Positions 24,892 to 36,736 of a stretch of 38,677 nucleotides of DNA are shown piece after piece. How positions within the stretch are numbered: position 1 is the stretch's first letter; each line of letters begins with the position of its first letter. Where the stretch lies: positions 1 through 38,677 of the forward strand of contig CAJXMF010000025.1 of assembly GCA_913056195.1 (NCBI GenBank), written 5' to 3'. Made by a program: the position numbers and the translations under genes. This DNA is from an uncultured Methylococcaceae bacterium (GTDB lineage: Bacteria > Pseudomonadota > Gammaproteobacteria > Methylococcales > Methylomonadaceae). The notes beneath the pieces are model-generated. The model searched no databases. It had not been told where the DNA came from and saw only the letters and a program-made list of their open reading frames with translations.

Positions 24892-24899
<8 letters not shown>
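24549..24899 (-). CDS. pilZ: Type IV pilus protein PilZ (PilZ domain)
   Basis: A 116-residue single-domain PilZ protein. The core pattern GGLFIPTKRKYKMGEEVFMLLSL...GKIIWITP...GVGVQF matches the PilZ of Pseudomonas and Xanthomonas that supports type IV pilus function. The RxxxR and [DN]xSxxG motifs needed for cyclic di-GMP binding are not evident; this also holds for the classical PilZ protein, so it is probably not a c-di-GMP receptor. I use the ATG at 24899 with AGG upstream; a GTG at 24908 is in frame and would overlap holB further. It overlaps holB by eight bases. Confidence 0.9.
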
Positions 24900-27478
<2,579 letters not shown>

Positions 27479-27486
<8 letters not shown>

Positions 27487-28324
27487 ACCCCGCCTGCTGC
27501 TGCCATAATTGTTGATAAGCGGCCTGTAACCGACGGGTATTTTCGCCAAGGATAAAACGATGATCACCCAACTGTCTGACCGGCCAGATGCCAATCACTG
27601 AATTGGTCAAAAAAATCTCATCCGCATGTAATAGCCGCTCAGGTGAAACAGAGGTTTCGCTTACGGATAGAGATAACTGCCTGGCCAATGTGATGATTAA
27701 ATCCCGAACAATGCCTTTGACGCCACATTGATCGACAGCCGGCGTAAACAAATCGCCATTTGAAAAATAGAATACATTGCTCATCGTGCCTTCAATCACT
27801 TCGCCCTGTCCATTCAGCATCAAGCCTTCGTGAATATCAGCCTGCCACCATTCACTCCGCGCTAATACGTGCTCCAAACGATTGAGATGCTTTAACCCGG
27901 CGAGTTGCGGATTTAAGCCCAAGGGCGTCTGACAAAAACGGACACGAACACCGTTTTGTGTTAATTGCTCGGAATAGTCCGGCCAGGGATGCAGGCTAAG
28001 TAATCGAGTGGGTTCGGGCTTTTCAGGTGGACGATAACCTCGGCCGCCACAGCCACGAGTGACAATGAGTTTTAATACACCGTGAGTGCACTGCCGGATA
28101 AGCTGATCGCCCTCCTGTCGCAAGACAAGAGGGTCCGGGGCGGGGATTGCTAATCTGTGACAGCCTTTGGTCAGGCGTTGAAGATGTAAATCCCAGAACA
28201 ACGGCCTTGATTGATAAACTTCCAGTGTTTCAAACAAGCCATCGCCATACTGCAGCCCCCGATCATGAACATCGAGACCGGATCCGCGCTTCCCATTCAA
28301 TAAAAAGTCTGCGGATCCCGTCAT
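27479..28324 (-). CDS. pabC: Aminodeoxychorismate lyase
   Basis: A 281-residue fold-type IV PLP enzyme that releases pyruvate from 4-amino-4-deoxychorismate to form p-aminobenzoate for folate. Features are GLQYGDGLFETLEV, the PLP lysine in LAGLKHLNRLEHVLAR, EGTMSNVFYF and the ending EIFLTNSVIGIWPVRQLG. Branched-chain or D-amino acid aminotransferases share this fold, but neighbours fabF, mltG and tmk identify pabC. It begins three bases after fabF. Confidence 0.94.
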
Positions 28325-28327
28325 ATC

Positions 28328-29572
28328 TTACGAATAGCGTTTAAGGATCAGGGTTCCGTTCGTTCCACCGAATCCAAATGAGTTGGATATAGCGATATTG
28401 ATAGCCATTTCCCGCGCCTGGTTCGGCACATAATCCAGATCACATTCTGGATCAGGATTCTCCAGATTGATCGTTGGCGGCGCCACCTGATCTCTAATCG
28501 CCAATGTCGTCAATACCGCTTCGATTCCCCCTGCCGCACCTAATAAATGTCCAATCATCGATTTAGTCGAGCTGACAGCCGTATTATAGGCATGATCGCC
28601 TAAGGCCACTTTCATCGCCTGAGTTTCACCGATGTCTCCAGCCGGTGTCGAGGTACCATGCGCATTGATATAATCAACTTGTTCCGGGTTGATGCCCGCA
28701 TCACGTATGGCATTTTTCATACAGCGCGCCGCACCTTCGCCGCCCGGGGTTGGCGACGTAATATGATAGGCATCGGCGCTCATGCCAAAACCAATCACTT
28801 CAGCGTAAATTTTGGCGCCACGTGCTTTGGCGTGTTCCAGCTCTTCTAACATGACGACACCGGCACCATCACTCAAGACAAAACCATCCCTGTCTTTATC
28901 CCACGGCCGACTGGCACGCTGAGGCTCATCATTACGACGCGAAAGCGCCTTGGCCGCCGCAAACCCACCCATTGCCGTCGGTGATGTGGTACAACGTTCC
29001 GCCCCGCCTGCCAACATGGCATCCGCATCACCATGCTGAATCATACGCGCCGCATCCCCAATGCAATGCGTTCCCGTTGAACACGCTGTAACGATAGCGT
29101 AATTAGGACCTTTTAAGCCGTATTTGATTGACAGGTTACCGGAAATCATATTGATAATATTCCCGGGTACAAAAAAAGGCGAGATACGACGCGGCCCGCT
29201 TTTTTCGTATGTCGCGAAACATTCTTCAATCCCGGTAATCCCACCGATACCCGAGCCAATGGCGACACCAATACGTTCGGCATTTTCATCCGTAATATCC
29301 AGACCTGAGTCTTCCAGCGCCTGACACCCCGCCGCGATGCCATAATGAACAAAACCATCCATGCGTCTGGCATCTTTTAACGGAATATATTGGCTGATAT
29401 CAAAATCACGAATGACACCCCCAAAAGTTGTGGCAAATTTGGAAATATCAAAGGAATCAATGGTCGAAATTCCGCTTTTACCCTTCAAAATACCATCCCA
29501 GGTATCGGCAACATTATTGGCTAAAGGCGTAATTGCGCCTAATCCGGTTATAACAACTCGACGTGTACTCAA
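28328..29572 (-). CDS. fabF: 3-oxoacyl-ACP synthase II (FabF)
   Basis: A 414-residue beta-ketoacyl-ACP synthase extending acyl chains with malonyl-ACP. The Cys-His-His triad is Cys164 ([10 protein letters not shown]), His305 ([11 protein letters not shown]) and His342 ([12 protein letters not shown]). A TTG at 29572 is the start: it gives the usual N-terminus [11 protein letters not shown] and has AGGA seven bases upstream; the in-frame TTG at 29626 gives a non-conserved extension. fabF is separated from acpP by 421 bases containing a strong terminator, so it needs its own promoter, which I could not locate firmly. It leads the pabC-mltG-tmk-holB-pilZ-tatD operon. Confidence 0.95.
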   Translation of the reverse strand: MSTRRVVITGLGAITPLANNVADTWDGILKGKSGISTIDSFDISKFATTFGGVIRDFDISQYIPLKDARRMDGFVHYGIAAGCQALEDSGLDITDENAERIGVAIGSGIGGITGIEECFATYEKSGPRRISPFFVPGNIINMISGNLSIKYGLKGPNYAIVTACSTGTHCIGDAARMIQHGDADAMLAGGAERCTTSPTAMGGFAAAKALSRRNDEPQRASRPWDKDRDGFVLSDGAGVVMLEELEHAKARGAKIYAEVIGFGMSADAYHITSPTPGGEGAARCMKNAIRDAGINPEQVDYINAHGTSTPAGDIGETQAMKVALGDHAYNTAVSSTKSMIGHLLGAAGGIEAVLTTLAIRDQVAPPTINLENPDPECDLDYVPNQAREMAINIAISNSFGFGGTNGTLILKRYS

Positions 29573-29786
29573 GGTGGTGTCCTGTCTAATAAGATTTAAG
29601 AAAAACCAGGTAATGGATTCAGGCAATTCGCAATAAATAAAATACCCATCAAAACGAACAATAAAATGATGGAGTTCACTACATTCTCCCCATCCTACAG
29701 CTAAGCATTATTTTTTATCACGACAACGCTAACCCATTACCGAAAAACCAAATCGTCTGGATTTCCGTGCGGAATAGACGAAGCTC

Positions 29787-29822
29787 AAAAACCACCATTT
29801 AGCGTGCTAAACGGTGGTTTTT
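29787..29822. terminator. Strong bidirectional terminator hairpin between acpP and fabF
   Basis: Arms AAAAACCACC (29787-29796) and GGTGGTTTTT (29813-29822) pair perfectly and continue as TTTAGC/GCTAAA (29798-29803 with 29806-29811) after one A-C mismatch. The loop is two bases. On either strand the stem ends in a run of at least five T. It is 170 bases downstream of the acpP stop. A second, weaker stem-loop lies just beside it (about 29757-29783, CGTCT...AGACG with TTCCG/CGGAA). Confidence 0.85.
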
Positions 29823-29964
29823 GCCCTGTCTTTATAACCTGTTTATCTACTGCGCGACAAATGTATGCTTTGGCAGTACTCAAGAACCGCCGACATACGC
29901 ACACAACCGACAATGACTTACACGATATTGAACAGGTTTTTAGAAGATAGGGAGACAATCATCT

Positions 29965-29982
29965 GGCAGGCAACAACCTGCC
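29965..29982 (-). other. Stem-loop just after acpP
   Basis: GGCAGG (29965-29970) and CCTGCC (29977-29982) pair perfectly around a six-base loop, 11 bases beyond the acpP stop. No T-run follows, so it is more likely an mRNA 3'-end stabiliser than a terminator. The rest of the gap to fabF holds the terminator at 29787-29822 and no gene. Confidence 0.4.
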
Positions 29983-29993
29983 GAGGGATTCAA

Positions 29994-30224
29994 TTACAGA
30001 TTGTTATTGATGTAATCGATAGCCAGCTGGACGGTCGTGATTTTTTCAGCTTCTTCATCTGGAATTTCACATTCGAATTCTTCTTCCAGCGCCATGACGA
30101 GTTCCACTGTATCCAATGAATCAGCACCAAGATCGTCTACGAAAGAAGCATCGTTAGAAATATCTTCTTTAACACCTAATTGTTCTGCGACAATCTTTTT
30201 TACTCGTTCTTCAACATTACTCAT
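29994..30224 (-). CDS. acpP: Acyl carrier protein
   Basis: A 76-residue, highly acidic carrier protein. Ser36 in the motif [18 protein letters not shown] receives the 4'-phosphopantetheine arm that carries growing acyl chains. The N-terminus [18 protein letters not shown] and the ending LAIDYINNN are standard. The ATG at 30224 has GGGGA upstream at about eight bases; the longer frame to 30248 is not conserved. It lies 139 bases after fabG. Confidence 0.97.
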   Translation of the reverse strand: MSNVEERVKKIVAEQLGVKEDISNDASFVDDLGADSLDTVELVMALEEEFECEIPDEEAEKITTVQLAIDYINNNL

Positions 30225-30301
30225 AATTATTTTCCCCAAACAATGCAAATGTTACACACACACTCGCTTCAATATTTGCTATAAAATTATTGTTAGAAAC
30301 C

Positions 30302-30324
30302 CCGTCACTGGCTATTCCAGACGG
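30302..30324 (-). terminator. Possible weak terminator or attenuator after fabG
   Basis: CCGT (30302-30305) with ACGG (30321-30324) and CTGG (30308-30311) with CCAG (30317-30320) form a stem with a two-base bulge and a five-base loop. On the minus strand it is followed by GGGGTTTCT, which is only weakly T-rich. It may partly separate fabG from acpP. Confidence 0.35.
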
Positions 30325-30363
30325 CGGGTGCATTATACTTGAATTTACCCGAATGCGACAAGA

Positions 30364-31092
30364 TTATGACATATACATCCCACCATTAACATGAATGGTT
30401 TCACCGGTAATATAAGACGCGCCGTCTGAGGCCAGAAAAGACACGGCATGCGCAATCTCTTTCGGATCACCCAACCGACCTAACGCAATAGACGACATCA
30501 ACGCCTGTTTGTGCTCATCAGCCAAATCTTTAGTCATATCGGTATCAATAAATCCAGGTGCGACCGTATTAACGGTGATGTTACGGGACCCCACCTCTTT
30601 AGCCATAGATTTGGCAAAACCCACCATGCCGGCCTTGGCCGCCGCATAATTCGCTTGACCTGCATTGCCTGTTGCACCAACGACAGAGGATATATTGATA
30701 ATCCGCCCGCCTTTGGCCTTCATCATACCGCGCAATACGGCCTTGCTCATCCGAAATACTGATGTCAGATTGGTGTTGATGATGTCATCCCACTCTTCAT
30801 CTTTCATCCGCATCAATAAATTATCCCGGGTAATGCCCGCATTATTGACCAATACGACAGGAACACCGTATTCATCATTAATTGTCGTCATCACCTCGGC
30901 AATTGAATCCGGGTCTGCAACATTCAAACGCAACCCCGTGCCATTTTCAGCCAGCCAGTCAGAAATAGCTTCTGCGCCGGCATCGCTGGTTGCCGTACCG
31001 ATCACAAAAAGACCATCTGCCGCCAATTTTTCAGCAATCGCTCGGCCAATCCCCCGGCTGGCACCGGTCACTAATGCAATTTTTTTATCCAT
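30364..31092 (-). CDS. fabG: 3-oxoacyl-ACP reductase FabG
   Basis: A 242-residue short-chain dehydrogenase reducing 3-oxoacyl-ACP with NADPH. The nucleotide loop is TGASRGIGRAIA, followed by NNAG (83-86). The catalytic set is Ser136 in INISSVVGATG, Tyr149 and Lys153 in YAAAKAG. The ending TGETIHVNGGMYM is typical. The ATG at 31092 overlaps the fabD stop by eight bases, and the longer frame reaching into fabD is not conserved. Confidence 0.96.
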   Translation of the reverse strand: MDKKIALVTGASRGIGRAIAEKLAADGLFVIGTATSDAGAEAISDWLAENGTGLRLNVADPDSIAEVMTTINDEYGVPVVLVNNAGITRDNLLMRMKDEEWDDIINTNLTSVFRMSKAVLRGMMKAKGGRIINISSVVGATGNAGQANYAAAKAGMVGFAKSMAKEVGSRNITVNTVAPGFIDTDMTKDLADEHKQALMSSIALGRLGDPKEIAHAVSFLASDGASYITGETIHVNGGMYMS

Positions 31093-32038
31093 CAATTTGC
31101 TCCAGAACTTTCTCCAAGGTCGCCGGATCATACATTGTAAAATGACCCAGATCTTTAACAATGCGTCGATTCAGTCCCATCAACACCTTTCCCGGCCCAC
31201 ATTCAACAATGGCCTGCACACCCTGATCATGCATGAAACGGATCACATCAACCCAACGCACCGACTTGTACAACTGCTCCTGCAGGACACCCTTAATGAC
31301 TTCAGGGGCACTATGCGCGGCCACATCAACATTATGCAACAATGAAGCCTGTGGTGACTCAATTTTAATGTCTTGCAGACGCGCCCCCAGTTTTTCTGCC
31401 GCTGGCTTCATCAAAGCACAATGCGACGGCACGCTGACCGGCAATTTTAACGCCCGCTTGGCGCCTGCTTCTTTTGCTGCAGCCATTACGCGCTCTACTG
31501 CAGCCACATGCCCTGCAATTACGACCTGCCCGGGCGCATTGAAATTAGCGGCCGAAACCACCTCATTGCCAGCATGTTCAGCACACAGATTGACAACAAC
31601 ATGATCTTCCAGACCAATGATAGCCGCCATCGCGCCAACTCCCTCGGGTACCGCTTCCTGCATAAATCTGCCGCGATCGGCAACCAGCTTGACAGCATCG
31701 CCAAACGCCATGGCATCCGCGCAAACCAAAGCCGTATATTCGCCCAGGCTGTGCCCCGCCATCCAGGCCGGCCGCATAATGGTCAAATCACACCAGATTC
31801 GCCAGACCGCCACACCCGCCGCCAGCATGGCTGGCTGCGTTTTATCGGTTTGATTCAATTCCTCGGCTGGGCCATTTTGCGTCAACGCCCATAAATCATA
31901 GCCCAGCGCGTCCGATGCTTCTTCAAAAGTCTGCTTGACAACAGGATATGCTTCGGCCAAATCTGCCAACATACCTACGGACTGCGAACCTTGGCCTGGA
32001 AACACAAACGCCAGACCGTAATTTTGTTCATTTATCAT
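31085..32038 (-). CDS. fabD: Malonyl-CoA:ACP transacylase FabD
   Basis: A 317-residue enzyme loading malonate onto ACP. Motifs are FVFPGQGSQSVGM at 11-23, the nucleophile Ser97 in AGHSLGEYTAL, and His206 in VPSHCALM. I use the ATG at 32038 because GGAG lies eight bases upstream; an in-frame ATG at 32053 would precede this site. A probable promoter sits at 32090-32119. It overlaps fabG by eight bases. Confidence 0.96.
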   Translation of the reverse strand: MINEQNYGLAFVFPGQGSQSVGMLADLAEAYPVVKQTFEEASDALGYDLWALTQNGPAEELNQTDKTQPAMLAAGVAVWRIWCDLTIMRPAWMAGHSLGEYTALVCADAMAFGDAVKLVADRGRFMQEAVPEGVGAMAAIIGLEDHVVVNLCAEHAGNEVVSAANFNAPGQVVIAGHVAAVERVMAAAKEAGAKRALKLPVSVPSHCALMKPAAEKLGARLQDIKIESPQASLLHNVDVAAHSAPEVIKGVLQEQLYKSVRWVDVIRFMHDQGVQAIVECGPGKVLMGLNRRIVKDLGHFTMYDPATLEKVLEQIDG

Positions 32039-32089
32039 AATTTCTCCACCCATTTGGTTGTTCGCTCAAAATAACGGTAATGGGTTAAA

Positions 32090-32119
32090 ATTGTAGTCCA
32101 CTGAAAAATTTGACATCAA
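32090..32119 (-). promoter_or_regulatory. Candidate sigma-70 promoter for fabD
   Basis: On the minus strand, TTGATG (32119-32114) and TACAAT (32095-32090) are separated by 18 bases. The match is 4 and 5 of 6 to the consensus. It lies in the 116-base gap between fabH and fabD. Confidence 0.5.
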
Positions 32120-32154
32120 AGTGTCAGGAATCAGAGTTTACGCTTAGTTCATAT

Positions 32155-33120
32155 TTAATACTTGATCAAGGCCGAACCCCAAGTAAAGCCAGCACCAAAA
32201 GCTTCGAACAAAACCACCTGATCACGCTGAATTCGACCATCTCGAACCGCCGCATCAAATGCCAATAGCACCGATGCCGATGAGGTATTGCCCTGATTTT
32301 CCAGCGTCAACACCACCTGCTCCATCGACATTTGTAATTTCCTGGCCGTCGCCGCGATAATTCGGATATTTGCCTGATGCGGCACCAGCCAATCAACGCT
32401 ATTCTTTTCCAGGTTATTGGCTGCCAGCGTTTCGTCGACAATCCGGCCCAAGGTATTCACGGCCACTTTGAAAACCTCATTGCCGCGCATGCGAATATAT
32501 GGCGCTTCGTCCCGTTTGTCTTCTTTCGCTGCAGCAGGATTCGGACAATAAAGCAAATCTTCATAAGCGCCGTCAGCATGAATATGGGTGGATAAAATTC
32601 CAGGCTGCTCAGATGCTTCAAGTAATACAGCACCCGCACCATCACCAAACAGAATGCAGGTCCCCCGGTCTTGCCAGTCCACAATTCGGGAGCAGATTTC
32701 AGACCCTACCACCAAAGCTTTTTTGGCCATACCGGATTTGATGTATTGATCGGCGATACTCAAGGCATAGAGTGATCCCGAGCAGGCTGCCTGAATATCG
32801 AATGCCGCACAGCCGGAAATACCCAGTCGTCGCTGCAATAAACATGCGGTGCTGGGATAAACCCGATCCGGCGTTCCTGTTGCAACGATAATTAAGTCGA
32901 TGTCTTTTGCGTCAACACCGGCCATATCAATAGCATGCCTCGCGGCAATTTCAGCCATGCTGGAGGCCGTTTCTTCCGGCCCGGCTATCCGGCGGCTTTT
33001 AATACCTGTGCGCTCGACAATCCAGCTATCCGAAGTATCGACCATTTCCGAAATATCATGATTCGTGCGAACTTGCTCCGGCAAATAACTTCCGGTTCCG
33101 CTAATTCTTGCATATTGCAT
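32155..33120 (-). CDS. fabH: 3-oxoacyl-ACP synthase III (FabH)
   Basis: A 321-residue enzyme that starts fatty-acid synthesis by condensing acetyl-CoA with malonyl-ACP. The catalytic triad is Cys113 ([12 protein letters not shown]), His248 ([11 protein letters not shown]) and Asn278 ([12 protein letters not shown]). The [13 protein letters not shown] segment is also diagnostic. The ATG at 33120 overlaps the plsX stop by one base (TGATG). A 116-base gap with a candidate promoter separates it from fabD. Confidence 0.96.
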   Translation of the reverse strand: MQYARISGTGSYLPEQVRTNHDISEMVDTSDSWIVERTGIKSRRIAGPEETASSMAEIAARHAIDMAGVDAKDIDLIIVATGTPDRVYPSTACLLQRRLGISGCAAFDIQAACSGSLYALSIADQYIKSGMAKKALVVGSEICSRIVDWQDRGTCILFGDGAGAVLLEASEQPGILSTHIHADGAYEDLLYCPNPAAAKEDKRDEAPYIRMRGNEVFKVAVNTLGRIVDETLAANNLEKNSVDWLVPHQANIRIIAATARKLQMSMEQVVLTLENQGNTSSASVLLAFDAAVRDGRIQRDQVVLFEAFGAGFTWGSALIKY

Positions 33121-34148
33121 CAATCAAACTCCTGTTGCGCCAGCGCACGCTCAACTTTATCGCTGATTTTTCGGGTCACGTCTTGTTGTATTTCCACTTC
33201 GGCCAAGTGAATTGCCGTTTCAAAGGCCAGCGCATCTGCACCACCATGACTTTTAATCACCAGCCCTCGTAAACCGACAAAGCTGGCACCATTATAAAGT
33301 CTCGGGTCGATACTGTCCTTAAATGATTTCAAGACAGGATAAGCGACAAGGCCTGCCAGTTTCGTCCACATATTCTTGTTGAAAGACTGCTTCAATTTGA
33401 AGCCAATCATTTTGGCCGCACCCTCAATCGACTTCAGCGCAACATTGCCGACGAAACCATCGGTGACAATCAAGTCCACATCCACGGCATCGGCATTAAT
33501 CGAATCGCCTTCGACAAAACCAATATAATTCAGACTGGCATTTTCCAGCAGTCTTGCGGCCGATTTAACCTGCTCATTACCCTTGACATCCTCTTCACCG
33601 ATATTAAGCAGTCCAACTTTAGGCTGTTCAATGTTTTCCACGGCCTTGACAACTTCTTCTCCCATGATGGCAAATTGAAAAAGCTGTTTGGCGGTACAAT
33701 CGACATTACCGCCCAAATCCAGCATATGGGTATGCCCATGAATAGACGGTAACGTCGAAATAATCGCGGGGCGCTCGATACCGGGAATCATTTTCAGTAC
33801 AAATCTTGCCGTCGCCATCAAAGCACCGGTATTTCCCGCACTGACACAGGCATCCACCACGCCTTCCTTAACCAGATTGATGGCAACACGCATTGACGAG
33901 TCTTTTTTGTTTTTCAAGGCTTTTTGGGGTGATTCATCCATTGCAACAACTTCTGAAGCATGTTGAATCCTGAGTCTGTCCTTATACGTATTCAGCGCAT
34001 TACCCAGGCACGTCTTGATTTGCACCTCATCCCCAACCAATACCAGTTTTAAATCGGGATTAGCCTGTAAACAATTTAGCGATGCCGGAATGGTTGTCGC
34101 CAAACCATGATCGCCCCCCATCGCATCGATTGAAATAGTTGTTGTCAC
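33120..34148 (-). CDS. plsX: Phosphate acyltransferase PlsX
   Basis: A 342-residue enzyme converting acyl-ACP to acyl-phosphate for phospholipid synthesis. The N-terminus [12 protein letters not shown] is invariant in the family; further motifs are [28 protein letters not shown] and [14 protein letters not shown]. The start is a GTG at 34148 encoding [12 protein letters not shown]; no ATG fits. It overlaps fabH by one base. A hairpin at 34236-34263 lies between it and rpmF. Confidence 0.96.
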   Translation of the reverse strand: MTTTISIDAMGGDHGLATTIPASLNCLQANPDLKLVLVGDEVQIKTCLGNALNTYKDRLRIQHASEVVAMDESPQKALKNKKDSSMRVAINLVKEGVVDACVSAGNTGALMATARFVLKMIPGIERPAIISTLPSIHGHTHMLDLGGNVDCTAKQLFQFAIMGEEVVKAVENIEQPKVGLLNIGEEDVKGNEQVKSAARLLENASLNYIGFVEGDSINADAVDVDLIVTDGFVGNVALKSIEGAAKMIGFKLKQSFNKNMWTKLAGLVAYPVLKSFKDSIDPRLYNGASFVGLRGLVIKSHGGADALAFETAIHLAEVEIQQDVTRKISDKVERALAQQEFD

Positions 34149-34235
34149 GCCTGCTCGTTACTCCGAAATTCGTTTCATTCAGGCCAAAACAACGGCCAGC
34201 CCAATGTGTGAAAAATATTCCACTTGAAACGGTCA

Positions 34236-34263
34236 GAAAAAGAAACGGCCTGCAATGCAGGCC
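34236..34263 (-). terminator. Hairpin with T-rich tail between rpmF and plsX
   Basis: GGCCTGC (34247-34253) and GCAGGCC (34257-34263) pair perfectly with a three-base loop. Read on the minus strand the stem is followed by GTTTCTTTTTC. It may end part of the yceD-rpmF transcript, with partial read-through into plsX. Confidence 0.65.
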
Positions 34264-34293
34264 GGCCTCGTTGATCGATTAAACGCTGTCGGT

Positions 34294-34476
34294 TTAATCT
34301 TCTTCGTTCACAGCGACAATCTGACGGCCTTTATAAAAACCATCAGGCGTCATATGATGACGCAGATGCATTTCACCGGTTAACGGGTCTTGTGACAAGG
34401 CTTTACTGCTTAATGCATCATGTGAACGACGTTGACCCCGTCTTGAACGGGTCACTTTACTTTTTTGAACGGCCAT
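34294..34476 (-). CDS. rpmF: 50S ribosomal protein L32
   Basis: A 60-residue basic protein of the large ribosomal subunit. The N-terminus [20 protein letters not shown] is characteristic. It is the cysteine-free form, without the zinc-binding Cys pairs of some L32 proteins. The ATG follows directly after the yceD stop, as in most gammaproteobacteria. Confidence 0.97.
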   Translation of the reverse strand: MAVQKSKVTRSRRGQRRSHDALSSKALSQDPLTGEMHLRHHMTPDGFYKGRQIVAVNEED

Positions 34477-34995
34477 CTAAGAGTCTCCAGTATTTTTAAG
34501 TTGTGCCAAAATGGAAAAGGGGTTGTCAGACCTGATTATTGAATCTTCCGGGGTTTTAGCTTGCGTCTTCTGCTTGACCAGACATTCATGTGCATGTCGA
34601 GGAAAATCGGGCAACGCCAGTAGAATTTCATCTTCCACAATATCTTTCAAGGCCAGAGTTTCCCCTTCCAGCCACAAAGGATCGAATTCCTCCGCCAATC
34701 TGTTTGCCTGTTCATCCGAGGACACGACACCCAAATTGACCGGAATATCCAGCGCCCACGGTAAATTTTTCAAGCAATTTTGGCAAACCAAGGTTAATTC
34801 TGCCTTGATATGCCCTTGTACGGTCGCTACCCGACCTTTTTTTTCAAAGGCGAAATCAATCGCCACATCGCCTGTATTTGCACCCAGTTTTTCAGCCAGC
34901 CGAGAAAACCCACTGATCGGTATCCGGCCAATAGTTTCCCTACGCTGCTCCGCATAAAGAATGGGGTCTAAAAATTCAGGCAATCTGTCCAACAT
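34477..34995 (-). CDS. yceD: YceD family (DUF177) protein
   Basis: A 172-residue protein of the conserved YceD family, nearly always next to rpmF and linked in the literature to 23S rRNA accumulation in some organisms. A CxxC pair (Cys71 and Cys74 in LVCQNCLKNL) is seen, along with the conserved DIVEDEILLALPDFPRH region and the acidic EEFDPLWLEGETL. The ATG at 34995 has GGAG just two bases upstream, closer than ideal. A strong sigma-70-like promoter lies just upstream and would give a very short leader. Confidence 0.92.
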   Translation of the reverse strand: MLDRLPEFLDPILYAEQRRETIGRIPISGFSRLAEKLGANTGDVAIDFAFEKKGRVATVQGHIKAELTLVCQNCLKNLPWALDIPVNLGVVSSDEQANRLAEEFDPLWLEGETLALKDIVEDEILLALPDFPRHAHECLVKQKTQAKTPEDSIIRSDNPFSILAQLKNTGDS

Positions 34996-35004
34996 AACTC
35001 CGGA

Positions 35005-35033
35005 ATGATATACGTTATTCTATTTACCGTCAA
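35005..35033 (-). promoter_or_regulatory. Candidate sigma-70 promoter for yceD-rpmF-plsX-fab
   Basis: On the minus strand TTGACG (35033-35028) and TATCAT (35010-35005) are separated by 17 bases, each 5 of 6 to consensus. The start point would be near 34998, only a few bases before the yceD ATG at 34995. A shifted -10 TATATC (35012-35007) is possible with 15-base spacing. Confidence 0.55.
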
Positions 35034-35075
35034 CTTGTTTGCCGGCTTCACTCAAAAACACCGCCAAGTGCAGCA

Positions 35076-35855
35076 CTATTCATCCAAGAGGATCGCGCGA
35101 GAAACATTTTTGGCTTGTGACAAGCCACGAACCTGATCCCAGCCTTTGACGTCTTTCAAAATCGTCGCCTCAAAATTCGCGCCACTGACGTCAGCCCCCA
35201 TCAGGTTACTGCTAGTCAGATCGGCCTGCTGCAAATTGGCATCCTTTAACACTGCAGAGCGTAAATCAGCCACGTGAATCACGGCCTTTTGCAAATTGGC
35301 TCGGGTCAAGTCCGCAAACATCAACATCGCCCGGCTCAAATCGGCCCCGGTCAAATCCGCATCGACCAGCTTGACCTTTTTCAGACTGACACGCATCAGG
35401 CCCATAGGTTGATTTTTCATATCTGCACCCCAACGCACATGACGTAAATTCGCCCCGGTTAAATCAGAATTATCCAGATTGGCAATGACCCGACTGCCTG
35501 AAAAATCGACATTTTTCAGATTGCAGCGCATCATGCTGACCGCAAAAATACTCACCTTCGACAAATTCGCGCCTTCAAAATTTGCCCCCACCATCACAGT
35601 CAGATCCAGATTCAGGCCTGACAAGTTGCTATGACTCAAATTGGCCCGGCGCAAATCCGCCCCCCATAAATCCGTCTGCCGAAAATCCAACCCCGACAAA
35701 TCCAGGCCGGTTAAATCCTTCCGTCTCAAATTGACTTTTTTGCCCGGCGTGGCGTTTTCAAGCATTTCAACGACTTGCGCTCGGCTTAATTCTGCCGCCA
35801 TCGCCGCATTGAAGACGACGCACAGAGTGATCGAAAGTAATGTTTTAAATATCAT
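35076..35855 (-). CDS. Exported pentapeptide-repeat protein
   Basis: A 259-residue protein with a cleavable signal peptide (1-20, ending AAMA) and then a long run of A(D/N)Lxx-type pentapeptide repeats from about residue 40 to 235 (for example LTGLDLSGLDF, ADLRRANLSHSNLSG, ANLQQADLTSSNLMGAD). Such repeats fold as a right-handed quadrilateral beta helix. Most well-studied family members act in the cytoplasm on DNA gyrase; export here argues for a different role. I chose the ATG at 35855 because it gives a clean signal peptide and has AGAGGA upstream. It starts four bases after the potassium channel stop. Function unknown. Confidence 0.85.
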   Translation of the reverse strand: MIFKTLLSITLCVVFNAAMAAELSRAQVVEMLENATPGKKVNLRRKDLTGLDLSGLDFRQTDLWGADLRRANLSHSNLSGLNLDLTVMVGANFEGANLSKVSIFAVSMMRCNLKNVDFSGSRVIANLDNSDLTGANLRHVRWGADMKNQPMGLMRVSLKKVKLVDADLTGADLSRAMLMFADLTRANLQKAVIHVADLRSAVLKDANLQQADLTSSNLMGADVSGANFEATILKDVKGWDQVRGLSQAKNVSRAILLDE

Positions 35856-35859
35856 GATT

Positions 35860-36735
35860 TTATCCTCTTTTAGATTGTTCTGTCTCATCATCGGCCAATG
35901 CATGACCACAAATCCTGCAAAAATTAGCGTCGAATTCGTGCCCCACTGCACCGCAGTCCGGACAGGCATTATTATTGATTTCACGCTTCACCTTGATCAG
36001 TTCCGCACTGTAAATTCCGGTCGGCACGGCAATAATGCCATAACCGACGATCATCATCAGCGACGCAACCATCTGCCCGACCACGGTTTGCGGCGCAATA
36101 TCGCCATAACCTACGGTCGTCATCGTCACAATCGCCCAATAAACCGACCTTGGAATGCTGGTGAAGCCCGCCTCACTCCCCTCGACGACATACATGATCG
36201 AGCCAAAAATGATAACCAATGTCCCGACCGCATACAAAAATACCAGAATTTTTTTCCGACTCTGGCTCAGCGCGACCAACAAAAGCCGAGCCTCGCCCAT
36301 ATATTCAGATAATTTAAGCACCCGGAAAATGCGTAGCAGTCGCAAAACCCGAATCATCAACATATATTTGATACTCGGAAATAAAACCGCCAGATAAGTC
36401 GGAATAATGGCCAGAAAATCAACGACCCCAAAAAAACTGCGCAGATAAAGCCAGGGCTTACGGACGCACAGCAAGCGCAGAATAAACTCAATACTGAATA
36501 AAAGGGTAAAAAACCATTCCAGCGCATAAAACCATTGCCCAAACCGCGCCTGCAAACTGCCGACGCTGCCCAGCATAACCGCCAACACACTGAGCAGAAT
36601 ACAGACAATCAAAACCAGATCGAAGGCTTTCGCCAGGGGCGTTTCTACACCAAAAATGATTTCGTGTAACGTTTCCCGCCAGCCTGAAAAAGGTTCTCCC
36701 TCATTATAATGCGTTTTTTTTCGCCGTCTCGTCAT
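35860..36735 (-). CDS. Voltage-gated potassium channel with C-terminal zinc ribbon
   Basis: A 291-residue six-span channel. The S4 helix has arginines every third residue (Arg129, 132, 135, 138 and Lys141), and the selectivity filter is TVGYGD (207-212) after the pore helix VYWAIVTMT. Spans S1-S3 lie at about 36-55, 68-90 and 103-120. The cytoplasmic tail ends in a zinc-ribbon-like fourfold cysteine module (Cys258, 261, 273 and 276; CPDCG...FCRICG) in place of the usual RCK or cNMP-binding domain. Start uncertain: ATG at 36735 is used, one base after the upstream stop; ATG 36747 and GTG 36753 are alternatives. Operon-linked to the flavin reductase and pentapeptide genes. Confidence 0.88.
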   Translation of the reverse strand: MTRRRKKTHYNEGEPFSGWRETLHEIIFGVETPLAKAFDLVLIVCILLSVLAVMLGSVGSLQARFGQWFYALEWFFTLLFSIEFILRLLCVRKPWLYLRSFFGVVDFLAIIPTYLAVLFPSIKYMLMIRVLRLLRIFRVLKLSEYMGEARLLLVALSQSRKKILVFLYAVGTLVIIFGSIMYVVEGSEAGFTSIPRSVYWAIVTMTTVGYGDIAPQTVVGQMVASLMMIVGYGIIAVPTGIYSAELIKVKREINNNACPDCGAVGHEFDANFCRICGHALADDETEQSKRG

Positions 36736-36736
36736 G

